Shown here: positions 18,931 to 27,872 of the stretch, one piece after another
Layout: every line of letters begins with the position of its first letter
Numbering within the stretch: position 1 is the stretch's first letter
Source of the DNA: Paenibacillus mesophilus
GTDB lineage: Bacteria; Bacillota; Bacilli; Paenibacillales; NBRC-103111
Direction: 5' to 3'
DNA: 64,000 bases
NCBI RefSeq assembly: GCF_005938385.1
Contig: NZ_VCRA01000017.1
Location: 62,001 to 126,000, forward strand
Made by a program: the position numbers and the translations under genes
The notes under the pieces: model-generated
The model's input: only the letters and a program-made list of their open reading frames with translations
The model's database searches: none
What the model was told of the DNA's origin: nothing

Positions 18931-20208
18931 TTAAGGAACTTTCAATTGACGGACGGGGCTGAAGCGCTCGATCTTGGCGCCCAGTCGCCCGAACATGTTC
19001 TCGATCCGGTCGTAACCGCGATCGATATGATGAACTTGCTCGACAATGGTCGTTCCGCTCGCGGCAAGACCGGCAATGACGAGTGCGGCTCCCGCGCGCA
19101 AATCCGTCGCTTCGACCGTAGCCCCGTACAATCGCGGCACTCCGCGTATAAACGCGCTGCTCAGATCGACCCGGATATCCGCACCCATGCGCGTCAGTTC
19201 GTCGACGTGCTTGAACCGGCCTTCGAATACGGTTTCCTTCATGACGCTGATCCCGTCCGCCAGCGACAGGAGAACCATCATCTGGGCTTGCAGATCGGTC
19301 GGAAACGACGGATGGGGCGAGGTGATGATTCGTTCCACGGATTTCGGCCGTGCAGAGCAGTTTACGATCATTATATCATCGCGCGTCGCGATTTGAACAC
19401 CCGCGCGCTTCAAGACATGGATCACCGACGTCAGGTGAGGGGGACATACGTTCTCGAGCGTGACATTGCCTCTTGTAACAGCTGCGGCCACCATAAGCGT
19501 TCCGGTAACGATCCGGTCCGGGATGACCCGGTAAGCCTGCGGCGTGAGGCTCTCCACCCCTTCGATCGTGATCGTATCCGTACCGGCACCGATCATGTTC
19601 GCGCCCATCGAGTTCAAAAAGTTTTGCAAATCCTGGATCTCCGGCTCGCGGGCGGCGCCCGAAATCGTCGTGACACCTTCGGCCAAAGCGGCGGCCATCA
19701 TTATATTTTCCGTTGCCCCGACGCTCGGGTAATCCAGCGAAACATCGGTTCCCTTCAACCGCTCCGCTCGGCAAGTAATCGTATTGCCCGATTCTTCGAT
19801 CGTCGCGCCAAGCGCTTGAAGGCCTTTCAAATGCAAATCGATTTTGCGTTCCCCGATCGCGCAGCCGCCCGGCTGATACACCTGCACATGCCCGAATCTG
19901 GACAGCAGCGGTCCCATCAGGAAAATCGACGATCGCATCTGCGTCATCAATTCCTCGGGAACATGAGAGGAATTGGCCGAGGACGTCTCCAACGTGACAA
20001 CGTCGTCCTTAAGCTCCGCCTTGCAGCCGAGAGCGCGCAAAATGTCCAGCATGACATGAATATCGAGCAAATCCGGCACGTTCCCGATCCGGTGAACGCC
20101 TGCCGCCATCATGCTGGCCGCCAGGACCGGCAGTGCGGCGTTTTTGGCGCCATGAATCCGGACGCTGCCGGACAATGGTTTTCCGCCTTCGATAACCAGC
20201 TTCTCCAA
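18931..20208 (-). CDS. murA: UDP-N-acetylglucosamine 1-carboxyvinyltransferase
   Basis: 425 residues, the first committed enzyme of peptidoglycan synthesis, moving enolpyruvate from PEP to UDP-GlcNAc. The catalytic loop PGGCAIGERKIDLH holds Cys116, the fosfomycin target. N-terminal VRIHGAKNAALP and LDYPSVGATENIMMAA are family blocks. The start is TTG at 20208, eight bases after GGAGG. Position between murB and divIB is usual for this family of bacteria; a second murA-type gene elsewhere is common in Firmicutes. Confidence 0.97.
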   Translation of the reverse strand: MEKLVIEGGKPLSGSVRIHGAKNAALPVLAASMMAAGVHRIGNVPDLLDIHVMLDILRALGCKAELKDDVVTLETSSANSSHVPEELMTQMRSSIFLMGPLLSRFGHVQVYQPGGCAIGERKIDLHLKGLQALGATIEESGNTITCRAERLKGTDVSLDYPSVGATENIMMAAALAEGVTTISGAAREPEIQDLQNFLNSMGANMIGAGTDTITIEGVESLTPQAYRVIPDRIVTGTLMVAAAVTRGNVTLENVCPPHLTSVIHVLKRAGVQIATRDDIMIVNCSARPKSVERIITSPHPSFPTDLQAQMMVLLSLADGISVMKETVFEGRFKHVDELTRMGADIRVDLSSAFIRGVPRLYGATVEATDLRAGAALVIAGLAASGTTIVEQVHHIDRGYDRIENMFGRLGAKIERFSPVRQLKVP

Positions 20209-20347
20209 TGTTATACCCTCCCGAAAGCCTGCCTTGCAAGCCGGGAACCGGAATAAGGGGCTGCCGCATACTGAAAAATTCCGTTAGTGCCGCAACAAAT
20301 ATCATGTTCTCCTAGTGCAAATCAATACTCCGCAGCGTCCAACCGCT

Positions 20348-21253
20348 TCATCGTTCGCCTACGACCAACACTTCGGGCGTGAGCGAGATGCCGAACGTGG
20401 TATATACGGTGCTGTGAATGTGGTCCATCAAGTGGAGGACGTCGTTCGCTGTCGCTCCGCCGGTATTGATAATGAAGTTGGCGTGCTGCCGCGATACTTC
20501 CGCTCCGCCGACGCGATACCCCTTCAGGCCGGCTTCCTCGATCAGTTTCGCCGCATAGTGATTGTCGGGGTTGCGGAACGTACTTCCGGCGCATGCCGCG
20601 GACAGCGGCTGCGTCAGAATCCGGCGTTCCTTGTTCGCGGCCGACGTCGCGGCGATTTTTTTCCGGTCGCCGTGCTCGAGCGCAAGCACCGCTTCCGTCA
20701 CGATAGCGGCGCGGCCGTGCAGCCAAGAATGCCGGTAACGAAACTCCAGCTCTTCATTCCGCAAGCGTACCGTTTCTCCGGTTTCCAGCACAATCTCGGC
20801 TTCTTTGAGAATACGTGACATATCCGAACCGTGAGCCCCCGCGTTCATGTAGACGGCTCCCCCCACCGTGCCGGGAATGCCCCCGGCGAATTCCAGCCCG
20901 GTCAGCCCTTCTTTGGCCGCCTTGACGGACAGCGTAATGAGCGATACCGCTCCACCCGCCGTCACGGTGCCGCCGTCGAACCGGATGTGGCCCATGTCTT
21001 TGCCCAGCTTCACCACGACGCCTCGCACGCCTTTGTCGGTAACGAGCATATTCGAGCCCCGGCCGATCGTCGTAAACGACTGGCCATGACGATGCAAAAT
21101 CCGGATCGTCTCCGCCAGCTCCCGCGTTCCGTCGGGAATGACCATAACGTCGGCGGGACCGCCTATTTTCCATGTCGTGTGCTCGGCGAGCATTTCGTCA
21201 AGCAGAACCTCACCCACCCGGGCAGAAACCAATTCCTGTATAACCTGTTGCAT
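20348..21253 (-). CDS. murB: UDP-N-acetylenolpyruvoylglucosamine reductase
   Basis: 301 residues from ATG at 21253, which follows AAGGAGG; the frame is open further upstream but lacks a start signal. FAD-binding blocks are TTWKIGGPADVM, TIGRGSNMLV and GLEFAGGIPGTVGGAVYMNAG. The catalytic Ser lies in AGSTFRNP and the C-terminal Glu in SLTPEV. It is the short (type II) MurB. It reduces the MurA product to UDP-MurNAc. Confidence 0.96.
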   Translation of the reverse strand: MQQVIQELVSARVGEVLLDEMLAEHTTWKIGGPADVMVIPDGTRELAETIRILHRHGQSFTTIGRGSNMLVTDKGVRGVVVKLGKDMGHIRFDGGTVTAGGAVSLITLSVKAAKEGLTGLEFAGGIPGTVGGAVYMNAGAHGSDMSRILKEAEIVLETGETVRLRNEELEFRYRHSWLHGRAAIVTEAVLALEHGDRKKIAATSAANKERRILTQPLSAACAGSTFRNPDNHYAAKLIEEAGLKGYRVGGAEVSRQHANFIINTGGATANDVLHLMDHIHSTVYTTFGISLTPEVLVVGER

Positions 21254-21500
21254 GGGGAAACCTCCTTCACGAAAATCGGGGACTGTAGTCGACGCCAGAC
21301 GCCTGCAGACGCTGATTGGCGCAAACATATGTCCGAACACTTGAGAAAAACGGCCATTTTCCGCAGAGTGCTTTCCGCGGTATCCCGGTGTCTGTCACGG
21401 TTATAGTGTATAGTATGTAAGAGGGCCGGATGTGTGACAAACGCCTAGATAGACTGGTTCTCGCTTTGCGGCGCACAGCGGAAACGGCATGCTTGCCGAC

Positions 21501-22571
21501 TTATTTGAAGCGGGCGGTACGGCCGATCAGGGCGATAATGCTCGATATGCTGTCCTGATTCGAGTGGTCCTTCATTTTATCGACATATTCCGATCGATGG
21601 TCGTATAGTTGGAAAACCTGCTCCGCAAGAACGTCCGCCGTCATCCGCTCTTCTTCCAGCACTTCGCAATAGCCCTGGGCGCGAAACGATTCGGCGTTGA
21701 GGATTTGGTCCCCGCGGGAAGCGTTCTTCGAGAGCGGAACGAGCAGCATAGGCTTGCGCATATATAGAAACTCGAAAATCGAAGTCGAGCCGGAGCGGGA
21801 AACGACAACGTCGGCCATCGCCAGCAGGTCGGGCAGCTCGGTCGTCACATATTCGAATTGACGGTAACCGCGAATGCCGGACAATGCCGGATCGACGTTG
21901 CCTTTGCCGCACAGATGGACGATCTGGAAACGCTCCAGCAGCCGTTCGAGGCCGCCCCGGACCGCTCCGTTAATGACGCGCGAGCCCAAGCTGCCGCCCA
22001 TGATGAACAGCACCGGCTTCTGCTTGTGGAAATCGCACATGCTTATTCCTTTGGCGGCGTTTCCGCGCAGCATCTCGTCCCGGATCGGCAAGCCCGTCAA
22101 TTCCGCCTTCCCTCCGGAAAATCGGCGGACCGTCTCGGGGAAAGTGACGCATACTTTGGAGGCGAACGGAATCGACAGCTTGTTCGCGAGGCCCGGCGTC
22201 ATGTCCGATTCGTGGATGAGCACCGGCACCCGGTTCATCCAGCCCGCAAGCACGACCGGAACGGACACGAAGCCGCCTTTGGAAAAGACGGCGTTCGGCT
22301 TCAGCTTGCGTATGATCCGGTAAGCGTCCGCGACGCCTTTCATCACCTTGAACGGATCCTTGAAGTTTTGCAAATCGAAGTAACGGCGGAGCTTGCCCGA
22401 TGATATCGAATGGAAGCGGATTCCCGCTTCCTCGATAATGCCGCGCTCGATGCCGTCGGCCGAGCCGATATAATCGACGCTCCAGCCTTGCTCCTTCAGC
22501 CTGGCGATCAGCGCCAGGTTCGGGGTCACGTGCCCCGCCGAGCCGCCGCCGGTGAATACGATCGATTTCAT
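21501..22571 (-). CDS. murG: Lipid II-forming N-acetylglucosaminyltransferase MurG
   Basis: GT28 glycosyltransferase, membrane-associated, which adds GlcNAc to lipid I. The start ATG at 22571 follows GAGGTG by seven bases, giving about 356 residues; a GTG three codons upstream is the open-frame limit. Motifs are the glycine loop FTGGGSAGHVTPN, VFSKGGFVSVP, FIMGGSLGSRVIN and SRSGSTSIFEF with PLSKNASRGDQ. It begins just after the spoVE stop (5-bp gap). Confidence 0.96.
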   Translation of the reverse strand: MKSIVFTGGGSAGHVTPNLALIARLKEQGWSVDYIGSADGIERGIIEEAGIRFHSISSGKLRRYFDLQNFKDPFKVMKGVADAYRIIRKLKPNAVFSKGGFVSVPVVLAGWMNRVPVLIHESDMTPGLANKLSIPFASKVCVTFPETVRRFSGGKAELTGLPIRDEMLRGNAAKGISMCDFHKQKPVLFIMGGSLGSRVINGAVRGGLERLLERFQIVHLCGKGNVDPALSGIRGYRQFEYVTTELPDLLAMADVVVSRSGSTSIFEFLYMRKPMLLVPLSKNASRGDQILNAESFRAQGYCEVLEEERMTADVLAEQVFQLYDHRSEYVDKMKDHSNQDSISSIIALIGRTARFK

Positions 22572-22576
22572 GAAGT

Positions 22577-23674
22577 TCACCTCGCATAGCGGGAAATATT
22601 CAACAGTACGCCGATGGCGGTCAGCATAAGCGTCAGGGACGATCCTCCCGCGCTAATGAGCGGAAGCGTAATGCCTGTGACGGGAAACATCCCGATGACG
22701 ACACCGATATTGATAACGACCTGTACGGCGATCATCCCGACGATGCCTACCGCAAGCAGGCTGCCGAACGTATCGGGAGCCGTTATGGCGGTCCTCATCC
22801 CTCTCCAGACGAGAAGGGAGAACAGCAGCAGGACCGTGGCTCCGCCGATAAAGCCGAGCTCCTCGGCAATAATGGAGAAAATGAAGTCGGTTTGCGGCTC
22901 CGGCAAATAGCTGTACTTTTGTCGGCTCATGCCGAGACCCAGTCCGGCCAACCCTCCGGGGCCGATCGCATATAGCGACTGAATCGCCTGATACCCCGCT
23001 CCGAGCGGGTCCTGCCAAGGATCGAGAAAGGCGGTTATCCGCTTCAGCCGGTAGGGAGCGGCGGCGATCAGTCCGACGAATCCCGCTACTCCGATCAAGC
23101 CCAAGTATGCCAGATGGGAAATGCGGGCTCCCGCCGTATAAATGATAAGGAGCGAAGCCCCGACGAGAACGGCGCCCGTCCCCAAATCCGGCTGAAGCAT
23201 AATCATTCCGAATGCAAGTCCCATTATGCCGAGCGGGGGCAGCAGTCCGCGCGTAAACCCAGTTATTTTCGACTGCTCCTCGGACAGCAGCTTGGACAGG
23301 AAGACGATCATGCCGAGCTTCATGAACTCCGACGGCTGAATGCCGAGCGAGCCGATCCCGAGCCAGCTGCGCGCGCCGCCTCGTACGACCCCTATGCCGG
23401 GGATCAGCACGATGACGAGCAGCGCGAAGCAGACGATAAGTCCGACCTTCGCATACTTTTTCCATACCCAGTAATCGACGTTCATCGTCACGAACATGGC
23501 CGCGATGCCGAGCACCGCAAAAACAAGCTGGCGTTTCAAATAGTAGTAATAGTCGCCGAATTCGTGAAAAGCGAGTACCGCGCTGGCGCTGTATACCATT
23601 ACAACGCCGATCGATAAAATGAGCAGCGTGGACAGTAGGATCCACGGATCGGGGAACGAACGCATCTTCGACAT
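22577..23674 (-). CDS. spoVE: SpoVE, SEDS-family glycan polymerase of the spore cortex
   Basis: 365 residues from ATG at 23674 (Bacillus SpoVE has 366). Ten membrane segments. SEDS signatures: WLGIGSLGIQPSEFMKLG, MLQPDLGTG, DPLGAGYQAIQSLYAIGPGG, and PEPQTDFIFSIIAEELGF. It polymerises lipid II with its partner SpoVD, encoded a few genes upstream. An FtsW role during vegetative division is possible, since no other SEDS gene is in the cluster, but the placement before murG is that of spoVE. The upstream frame is open for 117 codons through the inverted repeat and is not family-like. Confidence 0.93.
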   Translation of the reverse strand: MSKMRSFPDPWILLSTLLILSIGVVMVYSASAVLAFHEFGDYYYYLKRQLVFAVLGIAAMFVTMNVDYWVWKKYAKVGLIVCFALLVIVLIPGIGVVRGGARSWLGIGSLGIQPSEFMKLGMIVFLSKLLSEEQSKITGFTRGLLPPLGIMGLAFGMIMLQPDLGTGAVLVGASLLIIYTAGARISHLAYLGLIGVAGFVGLIAAAPYRLKRITAFLDPWQDPLGAGYQAIQSLYAIGPGGLAGLGLGMSRQKYSYLPEPQTDFIFSIIAEELGFIGGATVLLLFSLLVWRGMRTAITAPDTFGSLLAVGIVGMIAVQVVINIGVVIGMFPVTGITLPLISAGGSSLTLMLTAIGVLLNISRYAR

Positions 23675-23702
23675 CGCCGCATAACCTCCATAGACGGGGG
23701 AG

Positions 23703-23721
23703 GTTGTACCTCTCGTACAAC
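23703..23721. repeat. Perfect hairpin just upstream of spoVE
   Basis: GTTGTAC and GTACAAC are perfect 7-bp arms around CTCTC, a few bases before the spoVE ribosome binding site. There is no T-run. It may be an operator or an mRNA hairpin. Confidence 0.5.
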
Positions 23722-23732
23722 TCCCTCTCTTG

Positions 23733-24054
23733 GGCTTGTTTGCAGCGACTATACCGCCGGGAATGGCGTATTGGGTGCTGCTGCGGTTTGCGGAGCATTC
23801 GGTGTGAACATGGGAAACGGAAGAAGTAGGTAGGCCAGAAGTGACAGACACACTCCACCCGCTGTTGAAATCGTGTTCTCTTGGATAGAAGAGTCGGTAA
23901 GAACACGATTTCAAAGGCGGGCCGTAAACTTTCCGTTGTGTCTGTTCACTTCTTTGGAGTTTCAAATTCCGTTTCATGTTCACCACGGCAGCTTGATAGC
24001 AAACCGCGGCCGCAGCCGATGCCATCCCCGGCGGCAGGTCGATGTAAACAAGCC
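23733..24054. repeat. 322-bp imperfect inverted repeat between murD and spoVE
   Basis: Two arms of about 150 bp face each other around a 20-base centre. Matched blocks from outside in: GGCTTGTTT (23733) with AAACAAGCC (24046); CCGCCGGG (23754) with CCCGGCGG (24027); GCGGTTTGC (23783) with GCAAACCGC (23999); AACATG with CATGTT (near 23807 and 23975); GAAGTGACAGACACA (23838) with its complement plus one base (23937-23952); and a perfect 15-bp core, TTGAAATCGTGTTCT (23865-23879), with its complement at 23900-23914. Nothing else of note occurs in the murD-spoVE gap. Confidence 0.8.
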
Positions 24055-24058
24055 TCTA

Positions 24059-25483
24059 TTACAATTTATGCACCGACTCTTTAAACATGCGTCCCCGAAT
24101 CTCGTAAGACTCGAACATATCCCAGCTTGCGCACGCCGGCGAGAGCAGCACGACGTCGCCCGGCTCGGCAAACGACCTGGCCGCGAGAACCGCTTCATTC
24201 AGCGTGTCGGCTGCGCTGTTCCCAGTATCGACCGTTTTTACCGCGCTAATCCCCGCTTTCTCCGCCAGCTCCGCAAATTTATGCCGCGTCTCGCCCAAGG
24301 AGACGACCGCCTTGACGTTTCGCTCCATATAAGGCAGCAGGTCCGAAAATTCCGACTTGCGGTCCTGGCCTCCGGCTATGAGCACGATCGGCTCGGCGAA
24401 AGACTCGAGCGCCTTGATCGTGGCCAGCGAATTCGTAGATTTCGAATTGTTGTAATAGACGATGCCGTCGCGGTCGAGCACGAATTCGAGACGGTGCTCC
24501 ACGCCGCGAAACTCGCGCAGCGCCCGGACGACCGAGTCCAGGTCCGCTCCCGCCGACAAAGCGACCGCAACCGCCGCCATGGCGTTCTCGGCATTGTGCT
24601 TGCCGGGTATGCCGAGCTGTTTTGCCGGCAATATAACAATTTCCCGTCCCGTATGGTCTCTATAGACGATATGATGGGCATCCGTTAACGGTTCTCCGGG
24701 AGAGGTGAGCTGCGGCTCCATAAATACCCCCTGATCCAGCCGCTCCTTCATAGAGAAACGAACTAACCGGGCTTTCACGGTGCCCGCGATACGCCGGCAT
24801 TCGGCGTCGTCCCAATTGAGCACGGCGACATCGTCCGCCTGCTGGTTGGCGAACAGCTTTTCCTTGGAAGCGATATAGTCTTCCATCGTCCCGTGATAAT
24901 CGAGATGCGTCTCGCATAAATTCAATAGACAAGCGATTCGCGGACGGAAATGTACCGTTCCTTTTAACTGAAAGCTGCTCAGCTCCACGACCATCCGGTT
25001 CGCTTCGGTCGCTTCCGCCGCCGCTTCGCACAGCGCCCGGCCGATGTTCCCGGCTATGATCGGCCGAAGCCCCGCATGCTCCAGCATGTGGCCGATCCAC
25101 GTAGTCGTCGTCGTCTTGCCGTTCGAACCGGTGATGCCGATAATCGGCGCTTTGCATATGTAGTTCGCCACCTCCACCTCGGTGACGATTTCGATGCCGA
25201 GCTGCTCCGCTTCGCGTACGGGCTGGATCGTATAAGGGATTCCCGGATTTTTGACGACTAGCGCCACATTCGGATGAATGAGCGTATCCGGATGACTTCC
25301 GCATAGAACAGAAATACCCAGAGCCGCAAGTTCATCGGCCTCAGGGCATAAAGATCGGTCTTTTTTATCGTTGACGGTGACGAGGGCGCCGTGCTCGTGA
25401 AACAGCTTCGCCACCGCCACTCCGCTTCTCGCGAGGCCCAGAACTACTACTTCCTTGCCCCGGTATAGCTCGGGATGATTCAT
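24059..25483 (-). CDS. murD: UDP-N-acetylmuramoyl-L-alanine-D-glutamate ligase
   Basis: 474 residues. Mur ligase that adds D-Glu to UDP-MurNAc-L-Ala. ATP loop GITGSNGKTTTTTW (about 115-128), central ELSSFQL and NLCETHLDYHGTMEDY, and the C-terminal domain with NNSKSTN and LIAGGQDRKSEF are all present. ATG at 25483 follows a purine-rich site; 18 bp separate it from the mraY stop. Its own stop lies at the edge of the long inverted repeat. Confidence 0.97.
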   Translation of the reverse strand: MNHPELYRGKEVVVLGLARSGVAVAKLFHEHGALVTVNDKKDRSLCPEADELAALGISVLCGSHPDTLIHPNVALVVKNPGIPYTIQPVREAEQLGIEIVTEVEVANYICKAPIIGITGSNGKTTTTTWIGHMLEHAGLRPIIAGNIGRALCEAAAEATEANRMVVELSSFQLKGTVHFRPRIACLLNLCETHLDYHGTMEDYIASKEKLFANQQADDVAVLNWDDAECRRIAGTVKARLVRFSMKERLDQGVFMEPQLTSPGEPLTDAHHIVYRDHTGREIVILPAKQLGIPGKHNAENAMAAVAVALSAGADLDSVVRALREFRGVEHRLEFVLDRDGIVYYNNSKSTNSLATIKALESFAEPIVLIAGGQDRKSEFSDLLPYMERNVKAVVSLGETRHKFAELAEKAGISAVKTVDTGNSAADTLNEAVLAARSFAEPGDVVLLSPACASWDMFESYEIRGRMFKESVHKL

Positions 25484-25501
25484 AGTTTTGCAATCCCACC
25501 T

Positions 25502-26458
25502 TTACAGATTAAACAAGGCCAACCCCGCACAGACGAGACCGGCGAACCAGAACGTAACGACGATCCGCCATTCCGACCAGCCGACCAGCTCGTAGTGATG
25601 ATGGATCGGACTCATCCGAAACACGCGTTTGCCGCGCGTCTTGAACGAGACGACTTGAATGACGACGGACAGCATTTCTATGACGAATACGGCGCCGACG
25701 ATTAAGATAAGCAGCTCCGATTTGGTCAGCATGGCCACGGCCGCAAGCCCTCCGCCGATACCGAGAGAACCGGTATCCCCCATGAACACTTTGGCCGGAT
25801 GGGCGTTGAACACGAGAAAGCCGAGTACCGCCCCTACCATCGAAGCCGAGAAGACGGCCGTCTCCATTTCCGAATGGACAAGCGCGATAATCGTATAGGC
25901 GCCGAAGGCGATGGCGCTCGTGCCGGCGAGCAAGCCGTCCAGACCGTCGGTAAAATTGACCGCGTTGGACATGCCGAGCATCATGATCAAAACGAACGGC
26001 ACATACAGCCACCAGCCCAGCTCGATCGTATAGTCGGTGAACGGTACGGTCAGATCGGTGCTGTGTCCGCTCCGGTATAAAAGATAGCAGATGACCCCGG
26101 AGAAAAACAACTGCCCGAACAGCTTCTGTCGCGCCGTAAGCCCGAGCGACCGCTTGAACAAAATTTTGATATAGTCGTCCAGGAAGCCGACGAGACCGTA
26201 TCCGAGCGACGCTACGAGCAAAATAACGGCATCGGCCGTATTGTCGGAAAACCGCAAAAACGCGATCGATAATGCGAGCAAAATGATGGTGCCGCCCATG
26301 GTGGGGGTTCCCGCTTTTTTCAGATGCCCTTGCGGACCGTCGGTACGTATTTGCTGGCCGAATTTGAGACGCCGCAAGATCGGGATACAGATCGGCCCCA
26401 AAATGATCGCAAGCAGAAAGGCGGCTCCCATTGTAAACAAAATCACTTTCATATCCAT
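25502..26458 (-). CDS. mraY: Phospho-N-acetylmuramoyl-pentapeptide transferase MraY
   Basis: 318-residue polytopic enzyme (ten membrane segments) that transfers phospho-MurNAc-pentapeptide to undecaprenyl phosphate, making lipid I. Signatures: GTPTMGG (about 50-56), FLDDYIK, NFTDGLDGL with the catalytic aspartates, and MGDTGSL. The C-terminal SPIHHHYELVGWSEWRIV is the usual His-rich loop. Start ATG at 26458; an ATG two codons later is possible. Confidence 0.97.
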   Translation of the reverse strand: MDMKVILFTMGAAFLLAIILGPICIPILRRLKFGQQIRTDGPQGHLKKAGTPTMGGTIILLALSIAFLRFSDNTADAVILLVASLGYGLVGFLDDYIKILFKRSLGLTARQKLFGQLFFSGVICYLLYRSGHSTDLTVPFTDYTIELGWWLYVPFVLIMMLGMSNAVNFTDGLDGLLAGTSAIAFGAYTIIALVHSEMETAVFSASMVGAVLGFLVFNAHPAKVFMGDTGSLGIGGGLAAVAMLTKSELLILIVGAVFVIEMLSVVIQVVSFKTRGKRVFRMSPIHHHYELVGWSEWRIVVTFWFAGLVCAGLALFNL

Positions 26459-26480
26459 GACGGTCGGTTCCCCCTCCCTT

Positions 26481-27872
26481 CTACAGTTGTACGGCCACGA
26501 GACGTTGGACGGCTTCCTCCAGCCGCATTCCCCTGGAGCCCTTCACCAATACGATGTCCTGCGGCGCGGCGACGGACGCGATGTCCCGCACCATGTCCTC
26601 TTTGTTATCGTACCAACGGACCCGCCCCTGCGGAAAAGCTTGCGCGGCCGATTCCGCGATATGCTTGGAAAGCGGACCGTACGCGAACACATAATCGAAC
26701 CGGTCCGGCAACAGCGCCGAGCCGATATCGCGATGAAATCGCTCCTTCTCGTCGCCCAGCTCAAGCATGTCGCCGAGCACGACGATTTTCCGCCGGTAGC
26801 CCGTAAGCTCCCGGAGCAGTTCGAGCGAGGCGAGCGTCGATGCGGGGCTTGCATTATAAGCGTCATTCAAGACGGTCAAGCCGGATACGCCCCTCATCCG
26901 TTCAATGCGCATCCCGGTCGGCTTCATCGAACGAAGTCCGGCGGCGATCTCCTCGTCGGCCAGACCGAAGTGCCGGCCGATAGCGACCGCCGCCATCGCG
27001 TTGACCGCATTGTGCCGGCCAAGCAGAGGGATCGATAGCTCGATTCCATTCTCTTCGTTAAGCGTGAACCGGGCTCCATCGTCTTCCATCGATACCCGTT
27101 CGGGCCGCAGCTCGTTATCCGGCCCTGCGCCGAATCGGACGCTGGTCATATGCGCCGGCTTGCGGACTTGCGGCAGCAGCTCCGATAGCAGCGGCTCATC
27201 TCCGTTATACGCGAACAGCCCGCCGTCCTTCAGACCGGACAATATTTCCAGCTTTGCCCGAGCGATGCCTTCGCGCGAGCCGAGACGCTCCATGTGCGCT
27301 TCCCCGATCATCGTAATGACGGCCGCTTCCGGCCTTGCGATCAGGGTGAGCAATTCGATCTCGCCGAAGCCTCGCATGCCCATCTCGAGCACAGCCAGTT
27401 CCGTACGTTCGTCCATCTGCAGGATCATGAGCGGCAAACCAATGTCGCCGTTCAAATTCCCTTCCGTCTTATGAACGTTGTATTTGACGGCCAATACGGC
27501 CGCGATCATATCCTTTGTCGTCGTCTTGCCGTTGCTGCCCGTGACGCCCACCATCCGGACCGGCAGCTGCTCGCGGTAGCGGGCGGCAAGCGTCTGGAGA
27601 GCGGCCAGAGCATCGTCCACCACAATCGCCGGAACGCCTTCGGGCGGCTCGCCGCGATCCTTCTGCCACAATGTCGCGCAAGCTCCGAGACGGAACGCTT
27701 CCTTCGCGTAATCGTGACCGTCGAACCGTTCCCCGATAATCGGGATATATAAATTTCCGCTGCGGATCGTCCGCGTATCTTTGGATACGCCGCGGACGAC
27801 AATCGAATCGTCGCCGTGCCGCGGCGTTCCGGATACCATTGCGGCGACTTCGCCGAATGTGCGAATTATCAC
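26481..27872 (-). CDS. murF: UDP-MurNAc-tripeptide D-alanyl-D-alanine ligase
   Basis: 463 residues; adds D-Ala-D-Ala to the muropeptide. ATP loop GVTGSNGKTTTKDM (about 108-121), the KTEGNLNGDIGLPL block, LEMGMRG, and NDAYNASPAS in the substrate domain are all MurF-type. The start is GTG at 27872, sharing 4 bases (GTGA) with the murE stop, so translation is coupled. It is followed by mraY after 22 bp. Confidence 0.96.
   Translation of the reverse strand: MIIRTFGEVAAMVSGTPRHGDDSIVVRGVSKDTRTIRSGNLYIPIIGERFDGHDYAKEAFRLGACATLWQKDRGEPPEGVPAIVVDDALAALQTLAARYREQLPVRMVGVTGSNGKTTTKDMIAAVLAVKYNVHKTEGNLNGDIGLPLMILQMDERTELAVLEMGMRGFGEIELLTLIARPEAAVITMIGEAHMERLGSREGIARAKLEILSGLKDGGLFAYNGDEPLLSELLPQVRKPAHMTSVRFGAGPDNELRPERVSMEDDGARFTLNEENGIELSIPLLGRHNAVNAMAAVAIGRHFGLADEEIAAGLRSMKPTGMRIERMRGVSGLTVLNDAYNASPASTLASLELLRELTGYRRKIVVLGDMLELGDEKERFHRDIGSALLPDRFDYVFAYGPLSKHIAESAAQAFPQGRVRWYDNKEDMVRDIASVAAPQDIVLVKGSRGMRLEEAVQRLVAVQL

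Noticed and set aside
18226..20256. 676-codon open frame on the plus strand across divIB and murA
   Set aside because: It is antisense to two well-defined genes, has no family-like sequence and is rich in Arg/His, as expected for a shadow frame in GC-rich DNA.
21254..21500. Sporulation-type promoter before murB (CATACTAT on the minus strand)
   Set aside because: The -10 resembles a SigE box but no matching -35 lies at the right distance; a SigA alternative (TTGTCA with 19-22 bp spacing) is also poor.
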